A stretch of 7,708 nt of DNA from Actinomycetes bacterium (GTDB lineage Bacteria; Actinomycetota; Acidimicrobiia; Acidimicrobiales; JAKAOS01), in the NCBI GenBank assembly GCA_021790615.1, contig JAJYGW010000407.1, positions 1 to 7,708 on the forward strand, read 5' to 3'. Below, one piece after another: positions 1 through 7,402 of the stretch. The notes under the pieces are model-generated. The model was not told the origin of the DNA and did no database searches. It was given only the letters and a program-made list of their open reading frames with translations. Position 1 is the first letter of the stretch, and each line of letters starts with the position of its first letter. The position numbers and the translations under genes are program-made.

Positions 1-981
<981 letters not shown>

Positions 982-1080
982 CGACATTCGCTGCGAGGTG
1001 GGCCCGCGGCAATGCAAGGCACACCGCAGTACGGCGGTGACGAAGAAGACAGGTCCGGACCGCCGCCAGGATGCCGAACG

Positions 1081-1515
1081 TCAGCTCGGAGGATCGAGGT
1101 CCCGGGGCCGGCGTCGATCCTCGTGACGGACGGTCGGGGTCTTGTCGCCGGCCGACCAGTTGTGCCCGAACGGGTCGCGGAAGCCTCCCTGACGGTGCGC
1201 TCCCCAGGGTGCCCTGTGCTCCTCGACGCGGGAACCCAACGTTGCCCCTGCCAGGAGTGCCCGTTCGAGCACCGCCTCGGGATCGTCCACGAAGAGCTCG
1301 ATCCGCGCGCTCGTCACACCAGCATCGGCGGCGCTGTTCTCTTCGCGGTTGTCCGGATTGGCCTCGTGCAGGAAGAAGGGCGCGCCGGCGATCTCGAGCC
1401 CGACGACGCTGCCGAGGCCCCAGAGCTCCTCGGCACCGAGCGCTCGCCGATACCAGTGCTTGGCGCGGGGCGCGTCCGGGACGATGAGCATCACCGAGAT
1501 CACGACGTTTTCCAA
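1081..1515 (-). CDS. VOC-superfamily (glyoxalase/PhnB-like) protein
   Basis: Small cytoplasmic protein of about 144 residues with one vicinal-oxygen-chelate fold module pair, related to PhnB-like and glyoxalase/bleomycin-resistance proteins. Visible signatures are the opening strand VISVMLIVPDAPRAKHWYRRALGAEEL, where family members typically carry FYRRAFGAEE, the FFLHE strand (His50), the RIELFVDD strand and the closing DPFGHNWS motif (residues 114-121, His118). These strands supply the metal ligands in related enzymes. The substrate cannot be told from sequence. I chose the TTG at 1515 because AAAGAAGG ends 7 nt before it and homologous sequence begins there. The frame is open further to a GTG at 1572, adding 19 residues that look non-homologous. 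The C-terminal tail after SAGDKTP is basic and looks disordered. The gene lies 234 bp upstream of metY on the same strand and probably has its own promoter. Confidence 0.88.
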   Translation of the reverse strand: MENVVISVMLIVPDAPRAKHWYRRALGAEELWGLGSVVGLEIAGAPFFLHEANPDNREENSAADAGVTSARIELFVDDPEAVLERALLAGATLGSRVEEHRAPWGAHRQGGFRDPFGHNWSAGDKTPTVRHEDRRRPRDLDPPS

Positions 1516-1769
1516 CGGGGCGCCTTCTTTCGTCGCCGAGACCGGACTGCGAAGAGACCCCGTCCGCGCCACCGTCCGGCGGTGGTGTCCGCGACGCTAT
1601 CTCGCTTCCCGCGTCGCGTCTCGGACCGGGAGAAGGCGGAGGCGGGCCGGCGCACGGACTTCGTGCCGACCCGGCTGCCGGCGTCCGGAGCACGACGGCA
1701 GCTGATGACCGGCCGCGGGTACCGTCTTTCCGAAGAGTTCACCGACAGCGACGGAGAAGGACCGAGGAC
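1516..1769. other. Divergent intergenic region, VOC gene / NifX-like gene
   Basis: About 254 bp between two outward-facing starts; it must hold both promoters. On the plus strand GGGTACCGT at 1717-1725 resembles an actinobacterial -10 element (TACCGT) about 45 bp before the NifX-like start, but I see no matching -35. On the minus strand GAGATAGCGT near 1600 is a comparable weak candidate. A ribosome binding site GGAGAAGG lies 9 nt before the ATG at 1770. No RNA gene or strong inverted repeat was found. ORFs crossing this stretch are frame shadows. Confidence 0.35.
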
Positions 1770-2099
1770 ATGATCGTGTGCGTTCCCGTTGACGGCGGCG
1801 GGGCCGTCGATCCGCGATGGGGCAGAGCGGCGCGTGTGGCGCTCGCGAGCGTCGTGGACGACGCGATCGCCAGCTGGGAGGAGCTCGACGTCGGGTGGGA
1901 TGCACTTCACGACGCGGGGAGCGAACCCGGGCACCACGCGAGGGTGGCGCGGTTCCTCCGCGACCACCACGTGGACGTGGTGGTCGCGGACCACATGGGC
2001 GGCGGCATGCGCCAGATGCTCGACACGATGCACGTCAGCGTCCACCTGGGCGCCGCAGGCGACGCACGGGGCGCAGTGCTCGACGCGGTGCGCAGCTGA
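1770..2099 (+). CDS. Dinitrogenase iron-molybdenum cofactor domain protein (NifX/NifB-C-like)
   Basis: A 109-residue single-domain protein of the NifX/NifB C-terminal/MTH1175 fold. In nitrogen fixers this domain binds and carries FeMo-cofactor precursors; stand-alone copies occur widely in organisms that do not fix nitrogen, mostly without known function. The sequence shows the opening strand MIVCVPVDGGG, a degenerate version of the usual HFGRAP motif (here DPRWGRAA, residues 19-26), FLRDHHVDVVVADHMGGGMRQML, where the family normally has a glycine-rich loop after a hydrophobic strand, and a closing VSVHLGAAGDARGAVLDAV helix. Length is normal for the family. The start is supported by GGAGAAGG 9 nt upstream. 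His, Asp and Met residues around 70-90 could bind metal, but that is inference. The gene stands alone and converges on the cyclase gene, with 68 bp between stop codons. No nif, molybdenum or iron-sulfur assembly gene is visible, so a nitrogenase role is unlikely. Confidence 0.84.
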   Translation: MIVCVPVDGGGAVDPRWGRAARVALASVVDDAIASWEELDVGWDALHDAGSEPGHHARVARFLRDHHVDVVVADHMGGGMRQMLDTMHVSVHLGAAGDARGAVLDAVRS

Positions 2100-2114
2100 C
2101 GCGTCGGGCGTCAG
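2096..2114. terminator. Hairpin at the stop of the NifX-like gene
   Basis: CTGACGC, loop GTCGG, GCGTCAG: a perfect 7 bp stem with a 5 nt loop. The TGA stop (2097-2099) lies inside the left arm. No T-run follows on either strand, so it is not a classical intrinsic terminator, but U-less hairpins are common at gene ends in high-GC actinobacteria. It sits between convergent genes and could work in both directions. Confidence 0.4.
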
Positions 2115-2150
2115 GGGGCATCAGTGTGCGTTGACGGGCGTCGGGCGTCG

Positions 2151-2178
2151 GCGTGCGTCAGCGTGCGTCAGCGTGCGT
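2151..2178. repeat. 10 bp tandem repeat across the cyclase stop codon
   Basis: GCGTGCGTCA is repeated at 2151-2160 and 2161-2170, with a third copy at 2171-2180 that departs in its last two bases. The cyclase stop codon (2170-2168 on the minus strand) is in the middle copy, so the final codons of the gene are part of the array. Just outside, GCGTCGGGCGTC occurs twice, at 2101-2112 and 2138-2149. The whole 80 bp is rich in CGTC/GACG words and probably arose by slippage. Confidence 0.8.
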
Positions 2179-5100
2179 GGACCGAGGCGGCCGACGCGGC
2201 CCGCTCGAGGAGCGGCGGGCAGCGCAGCTGCTCGGCGATCGCCCTCGCCTCCGCCAGCGCCTCGTCGACGCCGCCCTCGCCGGCACGCGCCAGCACCTCG
2301 GCAAGGTCGATGAGCCCGTGGGCAAGGTGGTAGGGGTTCCCGACCTCGCGCAACGTGCCGACGGCATCGTGCACGGCAGGCACCGCCGAGGTGGCTGCGG
2401 GTTCACCATCGGCCGCGAGGAGAGCAGCCACGAGCTTCCGCAGAGCACGCAGGATCGGCGGGAGGTGGCCGACGGGGTACGAATCGAGCATCGAGAGAAG
2501 CTGGCGGGCCGTGTCGGTGTCGCCGAGCGTCCGCGCGGCGCGGGCGGCCACCGGCCACGCCCAGCGCTCGCTCTCGTGCCTGATGGTCAGCTCGTCCCGG
2601 TGCGTAAGAACCTCGGTTGATCGGGTCAGCGCCTCTCGCTCGTCGCCTGCCGCTGCGGCGGCGAGCGCCCGCACCAGCCCAAGCCCGGCCAGCGCCTGGA
2701 TGTCGTCCCCCACTGTGACGCTCGACAGTGCGAGGACCGCCGACGCCGCCCCGTCGGCATCGCCGCGCAGCCCTGCAACGACACCCGCGCAGCGCTGGAG
2801 AGCCGGATGGGCGAGAGAGCCTCCCTCGCCGAATGACGAGAGCACGGCGAGCGCCTCGTCCCACTCGCCAACCTCGACGAGCGCGATGCTGAGATTGCCC
2901 AGCGCGTACGCGAGCAAATCGGACGTCCCGGTCCTGCTCGCGTGGGTCGCCGCCGATCGCGCCGCCTCGGCAGCACCGCGGGGGTCGACGGGCGCGAGGC
3001 AGTCGGAGAGGTTCAGCTGCGCAAGGGCGAGGACGCCGAGGTCGCCCGCCCGCTCGGCGAGACGCACCGCCGTCTGGTAAGCGCTCTCCGCCTCGATCAC
3101 GCGGTTCGTCCAGCTGGCTGCGTGGCCCTTGGCGATGAAGAGGCGGGCCTGAGAGCCGAGGCCGGTGTCGAGCGCCTGCGCCAGCGCGAGCGCCTCTGTC
3201 GTGAGCCGCTGCGCCTCGGCCAGGTCTCCTCGCGTCAGCGTGTGAAGCACGGACGCGTTGACCAGGGCCTCCACGGTGTCGACGTCAGGCCCCTCCCGGA
3301 GGACCTCGAGCGCCGCCGCGACCTCATTGCGGCCCTCCGCGCCTCGCCCGACTCGTCCGAGCGCGAACGCCATCTTCGAGCGCACCCTCGCCGCGGCCCG
3401 TGTTAGGCCGACCGCGCCGAACCGCTCGATCGCCTGCGTCGCGCACCGGACGGACGCGTCATAGTCGCCGAAGTTCAGGTACATGTCGGCGGCGCGCTCG
3501 TACAGCCCCGCCGCCTCGTCGTCAGGTGCGACGGTGGTTGCCTGGAGGTAGCTCTCGGCGGCGCGTAGCGGCGCCCCGGAACGCTCGGCGCGCTCAGCGG
3601 CGCGGATCAGCTGACGCAGTGCCTCTCTCGTGACGTCTGCGACGTCCGGGTCGCTCGGACCGTAGGAGAGCGCGTCGAGATAGTGCCGGGCGAGGGCGTC
3701 CGCGATCTCCTCTGCGTCGTTCGGGAACGCGGACCGCAGGTGCGCCGCCACGGCCAGGTGCCGTGCCTTGCGGTCCTTCTTGGAAAGCGTCTCGTAGGCC
3801 ACCTGGCGGAGCATCTCCTGGCTGAAGCAGTAGGCGCCCCGTTCGGGGGAGAGTGGGTCGGCGATGACCTGGAGCACGTCGCGCTTCACGAGCTCGGAGA
3901 GGCCTGCCGTGACGGTCTCCGCACCTGCACCGGAGACCGCGACGAGCGCATCCTTCGGGAAGGTCGTCCCGAGCACGCTCGCGTCGGCGACGAGGGTGCG
4001 CACCTCTGCCGGCAGCGCGTCGAGGCGCGCCGCCAAGAGCGCGTGGAGGGAGCCCGGCACGCTGAGGGCGCCGAGATCCTGCACGAGGCGGTAAGCGGGG
4101 CCGTCGCGCTCGACCACGCCTTGGTCGATGAGCGACCTCACCGTCTCCACTGCGAAGAGCGGGATCCCCTGGGCCCTGTCGGTGATGACGCCGCGTGCGG
4201 CGGGGGGCATCCCCGGGACGAGCGAGTCCACCAGGAGGGTCATCGACGCGTCGTCGAGGGGGTCCAGCGAGAGCGTCGTCCGGTTGCGGCCCACGCCGTA
4301 GCCCGAATCGATCGCCTCGAGACCGGGACGGGCGAAGAGGATCACGAAGATCGAGAGATCCCTCGTCCAGTCGACGAGGTGCTCGAAGAACCCGAGGAGG
4401 CTCTGGTCCGCGTACTGGGCGTCCTCGACCAGCATCGCGACCGGGGCGACCTGGGCGAGACGCTCGAAGAAGAGGCGCCAACCCGCGTAGAGCTCGTCCT
4501 GGGAGAAGACCACCTTCGCCTCGGAGGGGTAGGGGACCCCGAGCAGCCGGGAGAGCCGGATGCCCACGTAGGCGCGCTCGGCCTCGTCCGCGACGTAGCG
4601 GACCATGCCCTCGCGCAGCTTCGACGCTGCGACCTCGGTCGGGTCTTCCTCTGCGATGCCGAAGCGCTGGCGTACGATCTCGGCCAGCGCCCAGAAGGCG
4701 ACGCCCTCTCCGTAGGAGAGGCATCGTCCCCGGTGCCAGAGGACCGTGTCGGCGAGCCCGTCGATGTACTTGTCGAACTCCCACCCGAGCCGCGACTTGC
4801 CGACCCCGGCGGGCCCGGAGACGACCACGAGCCGGGGCGTCCTTCGCTCGACGGAGGCGTGGAAGAGGTCCTTCAACGCCCGGAGCTCGACGTCGCGGCC
4901 GGTGAACGGTGCCTCCAGCCCGTCCGCCCGCTTCTTGCCTCCCACCCCCGAGAGCACGCGGATGGCCCGGAAGAGCTGCTCGGGGTGCTCCTTCCCCTTC
5001 AACTCGAAGTTGCCGGCATCTTCCAACAAGATGGAGGACTCCGAGAGCCTCCTCGTGGCGGCGTCGACCAGCACCGTGCCGGAGCCGGCGACCGACTGCA

Positions 5101-5719
5101 CCCGGGAGGCGGTGTTCACGGCGTCGCCGGCGACCATGCCCTCGCCTTGGGCACCGATGGTGACGGCGACCTCGCCGGTCACGACCCCTGCCCGTGCCGC
5201 AAGGTCGGGGGCCCCGACCTCGGCCCCGAGCACGCCGACCGCGCCCACGAGATCCAAGGCCGCACGGACGGCCCGCTCGGCGTCGCCCTCGTCGGCGACC
5301 GGCGTCCCCCACACCGCCATCACGGCGTCACCGATGAACTTCTCCACGATCCCGCCGTAGCGGATGACGGTCCTCCGAGCCACGTCGAAGTAGCGCGACA
5401 GGATCTCCCGGACCTCTTCGGGATCCTTGGACTCCGAGAGCGGCGTGAACCCCACCAGGTCGGCGAAGAGGATCGAGCATACCCGGCGCTCGGAGACGGT
5501 CCCGGGATCCGTCCCGGCCGTGACGGCGGGGGAAGCACCGGACGCAGCGAGCCCGTCGGCTCCCACCTCTGCAAGCACGCTCCCGCACTCTCCGCAGAAG
5601 GAGAAATGGGCAGCATTGGGCGAACCGCACGAGGGGCACACGCGGGTCAGGGCGGCTCCGCAGCCGCCGCAGAACTTGCGGCCGATGGGATTCTCGGTCC
5701 CGCACGCGCTGCAGCGCAT
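2168..5719 (-). CDS. Zinc-ribbon / class III nucleotide cyclase / AAA ATPase / TPR regulator
   Basis: Large cytoplasmic signalling protein of 1183 residues. Order of parts: two zinc ribbons (Cys3, 6, 17, 20 and Cys28, 31, 42, 45); a low-complexity linker (50-76); a class III adenylate/guanylate cyclase domain (about 77-255); an AAA/STAND-type ATPase with Walker A GPAGVGKS (302-309) and a Walker B-like VAMLVED (427-433); then a long helical, TPR-like Ala/Leu-rich region to the end. In the cyclase domain the two metal aspartates are present (Asp87 in FADLVGFT, Asp131 in KFIGDAVMAVWG), with the purine-contacting Lys127 and transition-state Asn202 and Arg206. The site that pairs with the lysine in adenylate cyclases is Met195, so the substrate (ATP or GTP) is not certain. 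The ATG at 5719 is chosen because GGAGGG lies 5 nt upstream and the zinc ribbon starts at once; the frame is open to 5869 but that part is not family-like. The gene is a single unit with its own leader. By analogy the ATPase/TPR part senses a ligand or partner and controls cyclase output; this is inferred. Confidence 0.96.
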   Translation of the reverse strand: MRCSACGTENPIGRKFCGGCGAALTRVCPSCGSPNAAHFSFCGECGSVLAEVGADGLAASGASPAVTAGTDPGTVSERRVCSILFADLVGFTPLSESKDPEEVREILSRYFDVARRTVIRYGGIVEKFIGDAVMAVWGTPVADEGDAERAVRAALDLVGAVGVLGAEVGAPDLAARAGVVTGEVAVTIGAQGEGMVAGDAVNTASRVQSVAGSGTVLVDAATRRLSESSILLEDAGNFELKGKEHPEQLFRAIRVLSGVGGKKRADGLEAPFTGRDVELRALKDLFHASVERRTPRLVVVSGPAGVGKSRLGWEFDKYIDGLADTVLWHRGRCLSYGEGVAFWALAEIVRQRFGIAEEDPTEVAASKLREGMVRYVADEAERAYVGIRLSRLLGVPYPSEAKVVFSQDELYAGWRLFFERLAQVAPVAMLVEDAQYADQSLLGFFEHLVDWTRDLSIFVILFARPGLEAIDSGYGVGRNRTTLSLDPLDDASMTLLVDSLVPGMPPAARGVITDRAQGIPLFAVETVRSLIDQGVVERDGPAYRLVQDLGALSVPGSLHALLAARLDALPAEVRTLVADASVLGTTFPKDALVAVSGAGAETVTAGLSELVKRDVLQVIADPLSPERGAYCFSQEMLRQVAYETLSKKDRKARHLAVAAHLRSAFPNDAEEIADALARHYLDALSYGPSDPDVADVTREALRQLIRAAERAERSGAPLRAAESYLQATTVAPDDEAAGLYERAADMYLNFGDYDASVRCATQAIERFGAVGLTRAAARVRSKMAFALGRVGRGAEGRNEVAAALEVLREGPDVDTVEALVNASVLHTLTRGDLAEAQRLTTEALALAQALDTGLGSQARLFIAKGHAASWTNRVIEAESAYQTAVRLAERAGDLGVLALAQLNLSDCLAPVDPRGAAEAARSAATHASRTGTSDLLAYALGNLSIALVEVGEWDEALAVLSSFGEGGSLAHPALQRCAGVVAGLRGDADGAASAVLALSSVTVGDDIQALAGLGLVRALAAAAAGDEREALTRSTEVLTHRDELTIRHESERWAWPVAARAARTLGDTDTARQLLSMLDSYPVGHLPPILRALRKLVAALLAADGEPAATSAVPAVHDAVGTLREVGNPYHLAHGLIDLAEVLARAGEGGVDEALAEARAIAEQLRCPPLLERAASAASVHAR

Positions 5720-5737
5720 CGACGCCCTCCACATCCG

Positions 5738-5754
5738 CCGGCGCCCGGCGCCGG
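5738..5754. promoter_or_regulatory. GC palindrome in the cyclase leader
   Basis: CCGGCGCC, one C, GGCGCCGG: a perfect 8 bp inverted repeat with a single central base. It lies 8 bp upstream of the GGAGGG ribosome binding site (5730-5725, minus strand) and downstream of the best -10 candidate. It could be a repressor operator. A one-base loop is too tight for a full RNA stem, so as RNA only a shortened hairpin would form. No protein can be assigned to it. Confidence 0.5.
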
Positions 5755-5770
5755 TCCAGCTGCGGCCGAA

Positions 5771-5776
5771 ATTACA
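5771..5776 (-). promoter_or_regulatory. Possible -10 element of the cyclase gene
   Basis: TGTAAT on the minus strand matches five of six -10 consensus bases and stands out in very GC-rich DNA. It would start transcription about 45 nt before the ATG at 5719, with the palindrome in the leader. No recognisable -35 lies 16-18 bp further upstream. On the opposite strand GATAAC (5848-5853) is a weaker candidate for the quinone reductase gene. Confidence 0.35.
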
Positions 5777-5886
5777 CGCGCCCTCCTGGGCTCGGAGCCG
5801 CCGCCACCGACCGGGGCCGGACCCGACCGGCCGCAATGGAAGACCTGGATAACCTTTCGTCCCGTGCATCCTTTCGATGAGGTCCC

Positions 5887-6831
5887 GTGCGCTGCGTCGT
5901 AGCGGCGGGGGGCGCGGTCGCCTGCGCGGAACGGCCCGATCCGGTTCCCGGCACCCGCGAGCTGCTCGTGCGCGTGCGGGCGGCGGCGCTGAACGGTGCC
6001 GACCTGCACCAGGTCGCCGGGAGGTACCCCGTGCCGCCGGGGCTGCCGGCCGACCTCCTCGGGATCGAGGCCGCCGGCGTGGTCGAGGCCGCGGGGCCCG
6101 GTGTCACCCGCTTCGAGCCGGGAGACCGCGTCATGGCGGTCGTGTCGGCCGCAGGTCAGGCAGAGCTCGTCGTCGTCCACGAGCGTCTGGCCATGCCCGT
6201 GCCCGACAACCTGGGCTGGCCCGAGGCGGGCGGGTTCCCGGAGGTGTTCACGACGGCCCACGACGCACTGCTCACCCAGTGCGGGCTGCGGACCGGGGAA
6301 CGAGTACTCGTGAACGGGGCGGCCGGGGGCGTTGGCGTCGCCGCCGTCCAGATCGCGGTCGCGACCGGCGCGACGGTCGTCGCCGGCGTCCGGTCGGAGC
6401 GCCTGCGCCCGGCGCTGGCCGAGCTGGGCGCCACGCCGGCCGAACCGCAGGAGGCGTTCGGGCTCGGCCCCTTCGACGTCGTGCTGGAGCTCGTCGGGGC
6501 GCCCAACATCGGCGCCGACCTCGAGGCGCTGGCCATCGGCGGCAGGATCGCGGTGATCGGCGTGAGCGCGGGCTTCCTCGCAGAGTTGGACTTCCGGGTG
6601 CTCATGGCCCGTCGCGCCGCGATCCGCGGCTCGACCCTACGGCCCCGGCCGTTCGAGGAGAAGGCCCTTGCCGCCCGGCTGGTCGAGCGGCACGTGCTGC
6701 CGCTCGTCGCGGCAGGCCGGGTGCGCGTCCCCGTCGAAGCGACGTTCCCGCTCGAGGACTGCGCCGCCGCCTACGAGCGCTTCGCCGCCGGCGGGAAGCT
6801 CGGCAAGGTGGTCCTCGTCATCGGCGGATGA
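5887..6831 (+). CDS. NAD(P)H:quinone oxidoreductase, zinc-free MDR family (PIG3-like)
   Basis: A 314-residue medium-chain dehydrogenase/reductase of the zinc-independent quinone oxidoreductase branch, expected to reduce quinones or enones with NADPH in the cytoplasm. It has the N-terminal GroES-like catalytic half (to about residue 125), with ALNGADLHQVAGRYPVPPG (34-52), close to the RADLLQRQGKYPPPPG pattern of the PIG3/TP53I3 group, and LLGIEAAGVVEAAGPGV. The Rossmann half carries NGAAGGVG (143-150) and VRSERLR (168-174), whose arginines suit NADPH. LMARRAAIRGSTLRPRP (239-255) and a GKLGKVVL end are also typical. No structural zinc cysteine cluster is present. The segment after ELGA (178-196) looks several residues shorter than usual. 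The GTG start at 5887 is preceded by GATGAGG with 4 nt spacing; the ATG at 5877 is in another frame. It diverges from the cyclase and overlaps the Ddn-like gene end to end by 14 bp. Exact substrate unknown. Confidence 0.95.
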   Translation: MRCVVAAGGAVACAERPDPVPGTRELLVRVRAAALNGADLHQVAGRYPVPPGLPADLLGIEAAGVVEAAGPGVTRFEPGDRVMAVVSAAGQAELVVVHERLAMPVPDNLGWPEAGGFPEVFTTAHDALLTQCGLRTGERVLVNGAAGGVGVAAVQIAVATGATVVAGVRSERLRPALAELGATPAEPQEAFGLGPFDVVLELVGAPNIGADLEALAIGGRIAVIGVSAGFLAELDFRVLMARRAAIRGSTLRPRPFEEKALAARLVERHVLPLVAAGRVRVPVEATFPLEDCAAAYERFAAGGKLGKVVLVIGG

Positions 6832-7285
6832 GAGCTGGGCGCCGCGCAGGGCCGGCGGCCACCGGAGACGGGTCGACGGGCTCGAGGCGCAGGAGCGGGA
6901 ACGGACGGCTCGTGCGGGCGAGGTAGAGCCGGACGTGGGGGAAGGCCCGGTACACCGCGTCGAAGGCGGCGGCGCGCTCGGGACCCTCGAGGAGGACCGG
7001 AGTGACCGCGATGCGCCGGTGGTGGCGTTCGATCTCGGCCGGGCTGCCCGCCACGAGGTTCTTGAACCAGGCGGGATCGGTGTCGGAGCCGGCGTTCGCC
7101 CCGCAGACGACCGGTACCCCGTCGAGCTCCACGCAGGCGACGAGGACGGCGCGCACCTGCCCGCTGCGGCGGCCCCTGGTCCGCAGCAGCAGCACGTCGG
7201 ACAGTCCGAGCGCGCAGGCACCGATGCTTGCGCCGACCCAGCGGTAGCAGGTGACGTCCAGACGGGTCCACAGCCGCGCCGTCAC
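6818..7285 (-). CDS. Deazaflavin (F420)-dependent oxidoreductase, Ddn/nitroreductase family
   Basis: A protein of at least 155 residues in the split-barrel Ddn family; characterised members use reduced F420 to reduce quinones, nitro compounds or enones. Visible signatures: VLLLRTRGRRSGQVRAVLV (31-49), corresponding to the LLTTTGRRSG strand of relatives, and VVCGANAGSDTDPAWFKNLVAGSPAEIE (59-86), matching the usual SNGG...HPAWxxNLxA block that contacts the cofactor. A C-terminal block, AAAFDAVYRAFPHVRLYLARTSRPFPLLRLEPV, also fits. GTG at 7285 is the first ordinary start codon in the open frame but has a poor ribosome binding site. The frame is open back to 7390 and could add up to 35 residues including PRYRP, so the true N-terminus is uncertain. 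The last codons overlap the end of the convergent quinone reductase gene. It follows a flavodoxin-like gene by 116 bp on the same strand and is probably cotranscribed. Partner and substrate are unknown. Confidence 0.87.
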   Translation of the reverse strand: MTARLWTRLDVTCYRWVGASIGACALGLSDVLLLRTRGRRSGQVRAVLVACVELDGVPVVCGANAGSDTDPAWFKNLVAGSPAEIERHHRRIAVTPVLLEGPERAAAFDAVYRAFPHVRLYLARTSRPFPLLRLEPVDPSPVAAGPARRPALIRR

Positions 7286-7396
7286 CCGGTCCAGCCGGGC
7301 GCGTCGCCGTCCGCTCGGACGCGCCGGGCGGTAGACGCGGGTGCAGACCCGGGCGGCCTGCGGGCGGTAGCGGGGCTCAGCCGGCGTGGGTCACCA

Positions 7397-7402
7397 CCTC
7401 CT
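7397..7402 (-). promoter_or_regulatory. Strong ribosome binding site without a normal start codon
   Basis: AGGAGG directly follows, and overlaps by one base, the stop codon of the flavodoxin-like gene. It is the best match to the 16S rRNA tail in this part of the window. The nearest GTG codons downstream lead to a stop within six codons (GTGACCCACGCCGGCTGA). An ACG 9 nt downstream (7387-7385) is in frame with the Ddn-like gene. Either the Ddn-like gene starts here with a rare codon or after a sequence error, or a tiny leader peptide is translated. Confidence 0.5.

Noticed and set aside
1500..2045. 181-codon minus-strand frame between the VOC and NifX-like genes
   Set aside because: It is antisense to the NifX-like gene, and its His/Val-rich part mirrors the HHVDVVVADH segment of that gene.
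3594..5312. 572-codon minus-strand open frame
   Set aside because: It is an out-of-frame reading of the cyclase gene, very rich in Arg and Gly, with none of the expected motifs.
3683..5902. 739-codon plus-strand open frame
   Set aside because: It lies almost wholly antisense to the well-supported cyclase/ATPase gene and its product resembles no known family.
5877..6926. 349-codon plus-strand frame starting at ATG 5877
   Set aside because: It is an Arg-rich shadow one frame off the quinone reductase, whose GTG start at 5887 and full family motifs are convincing.
7338..7351. Small hairpin CGGGT-GCAG-ACCCG and a repeated CGGGCGGTAG (7325 and 7361)
   Set aside because: The hairpin is only 5 bp with no T-run. 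Both copies of the repeat read as Tyr-Arg-Pro in the open Ddn frame, so coding sequence explains them better than a regulatory element.
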